Source: a bacterium
Lineage (GTDB): Bacteria; Latescibacterota; UBA2968; UBA8231
Length of the DNA stretch: 14,396 bases
Direction: 5' to 3'
Assembly (NCBI GenBank): GCA_027593305.1
Contig: JAQCJA010000063.1
Location: 1-14,396 of the forward strand
Positions 14,115 to 14,396 of the stretch are shown here, one piece after another; within the stretch, counting starts at the first letter, position 1; every line of letters begins with the position of its first letter. Below the pieces are notes generated by a model. That model was given only the letters and a program-made list of their open reading frames with translations. It had not been told where the DNA came from and did not search any database. A program made the translations under genes and the position numbers.

Positions 14115-14396
14115 ATGTTTTCGACCGTCGCCGTCGTCGGCGCCGGCACCATGGGACAGGGCATTGCCCAGCTCCTTGTCGAGGCCGGCCTGACGGTGCG
14201 CCTTTATGATCATGCCCCGCAGGCGCTGGACCGCGCCATGGCTGCCATCACGGCGCGTCTGCAGCGCCGGCTCGACAGTGGCACCCAAGCTGCGACAGCC
14301 GCTGGCGCTCTGCTGGCTGCCGGATCGATGGCGCAGCTCGCCGATGCGGAACTGGCGATCGAAGCCGTACCCGAAGACCTGGGCCTCAAGCAAGCC
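14115..14396 (+). CDS. 3-hydroxyacyl-CoA dehydrogenase, NAD-binding N-terminus (3' end outside window)
   Basis: The frame is open from ATG 14115 to the window end (94 codons). It encodes the N-terminal Rossmann domain of a 3-hydroxyacyl-CoA (or 3-hydroxybutyryl-CoA) dehydrogenase, which oxidises the L-3-hydroxy group with NAD+. The dinucleotide motif VAVVGAGTMGQGIAQ (5-19) contains GAGTMG at 9-14. LYDHA places Asp32 at the end of the second strand, the residue that favours NAD+. ADAELAIEAVPEDLGLKQ matches the family's DLVIEAVxEdlxlK. The gene is divergent from the hydratase operon and has only a weak ribosome site (CAGG). No other in-frame start is available upstream. Whether it is a stand-alone PaaH/Hbd-type enzyme or a longer FadB-like fusion cannot be seen. 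Confidence 0.9.
   Translation, partial: MFSTVAVVGAGTMGQGIAQLLVEAGLTVRLYDHAPQALDRAMAAITARLQRRLDSGTQAATAAGALLAAGSMAQLADAELAIEAVPEDLGLKQA

Noticed and set aside
1..14396. Mobile element, CRISPR array or tRNA genes
   Set aside because: No transposase, terminal inverted repeats, spaced repeat arrays or cloverleaf-like sequence were recognised on reading both strands.

Overview
The window is GC-rich, gene-dense bacterial chromosome with almost no intergenic space. The left two thirds is a core housekeeping string on the + strand: the 3' part of secF, a CPA-type membrane transporter, a YggS-type PLP protein, a YggT-family membrane protein, ileS, a TraR/DksA-type zinc-finger protein, lspA, an rluD-type pseudouridine synthase and an aminoglycoside-phosphotransferase-fold kinase. 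Many start and stop codons overlap by a few bases, so long polycistronic transcripts are likely. The ileS gene is the eukaryote-like (IleS2) type. Protein style and gene order suggest an uncultivated lineage near the Gemmatimonadota/FCB group (Latescibacterota is a candidate). That assignment is an inference from memory, with no marker-gene proof in the window.

The right third is accessory. A tightly packed five-gene operon on the - strand reads, in transcription order: a Gfo/Idh/MocA oxidoreductase, the N-terminal half of a nitrile hydratase beta subunit, its C-terminal half as a separate gene, a cobalt-type nitrile hydratase alpha (thiocyanate hydrolase gamma-like) subunit, and a GH38 alpha-mannosidase. 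The first three genes overlap by 4 bases each. The next two junctions are 6 and 17 bases. The beta-N, beta-C, alpha order and the split beta subunit match thiocyanate hydrolase (scnB-scnA-scnC) and the three-subunit toyocamycin nitrile hydratase. An Arg replaces the usual Trp after the metal-binding CTLCSC motif, which leans towards a thiocyanate hydrolase-like pocket.

The operon converges on the kinase gene, and the two stop codons overlap in the tetranucleotide CTAA. At the far right, a divergent gene starts that encodes the NAD-binding N-terminus of a 3-hydroxyacyl-CoA dehydrogenase. It is separated from the operon by a 113-base region with a 9-bp direct repeat.

The most interesting object is the five-gene operon. 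It couples a nitrile/thiocyanate-hydrating metalloenzyme to a sugar-type oxidoreductase and a cytoplasmic alpha-mannosidase, which suggests use of a nitrile-bearing or cyanogenic glycoconjugate. The substrate cannot be read from the sequence. No tRNA, rRNA, CRISPR array or insertion sequence was seen.
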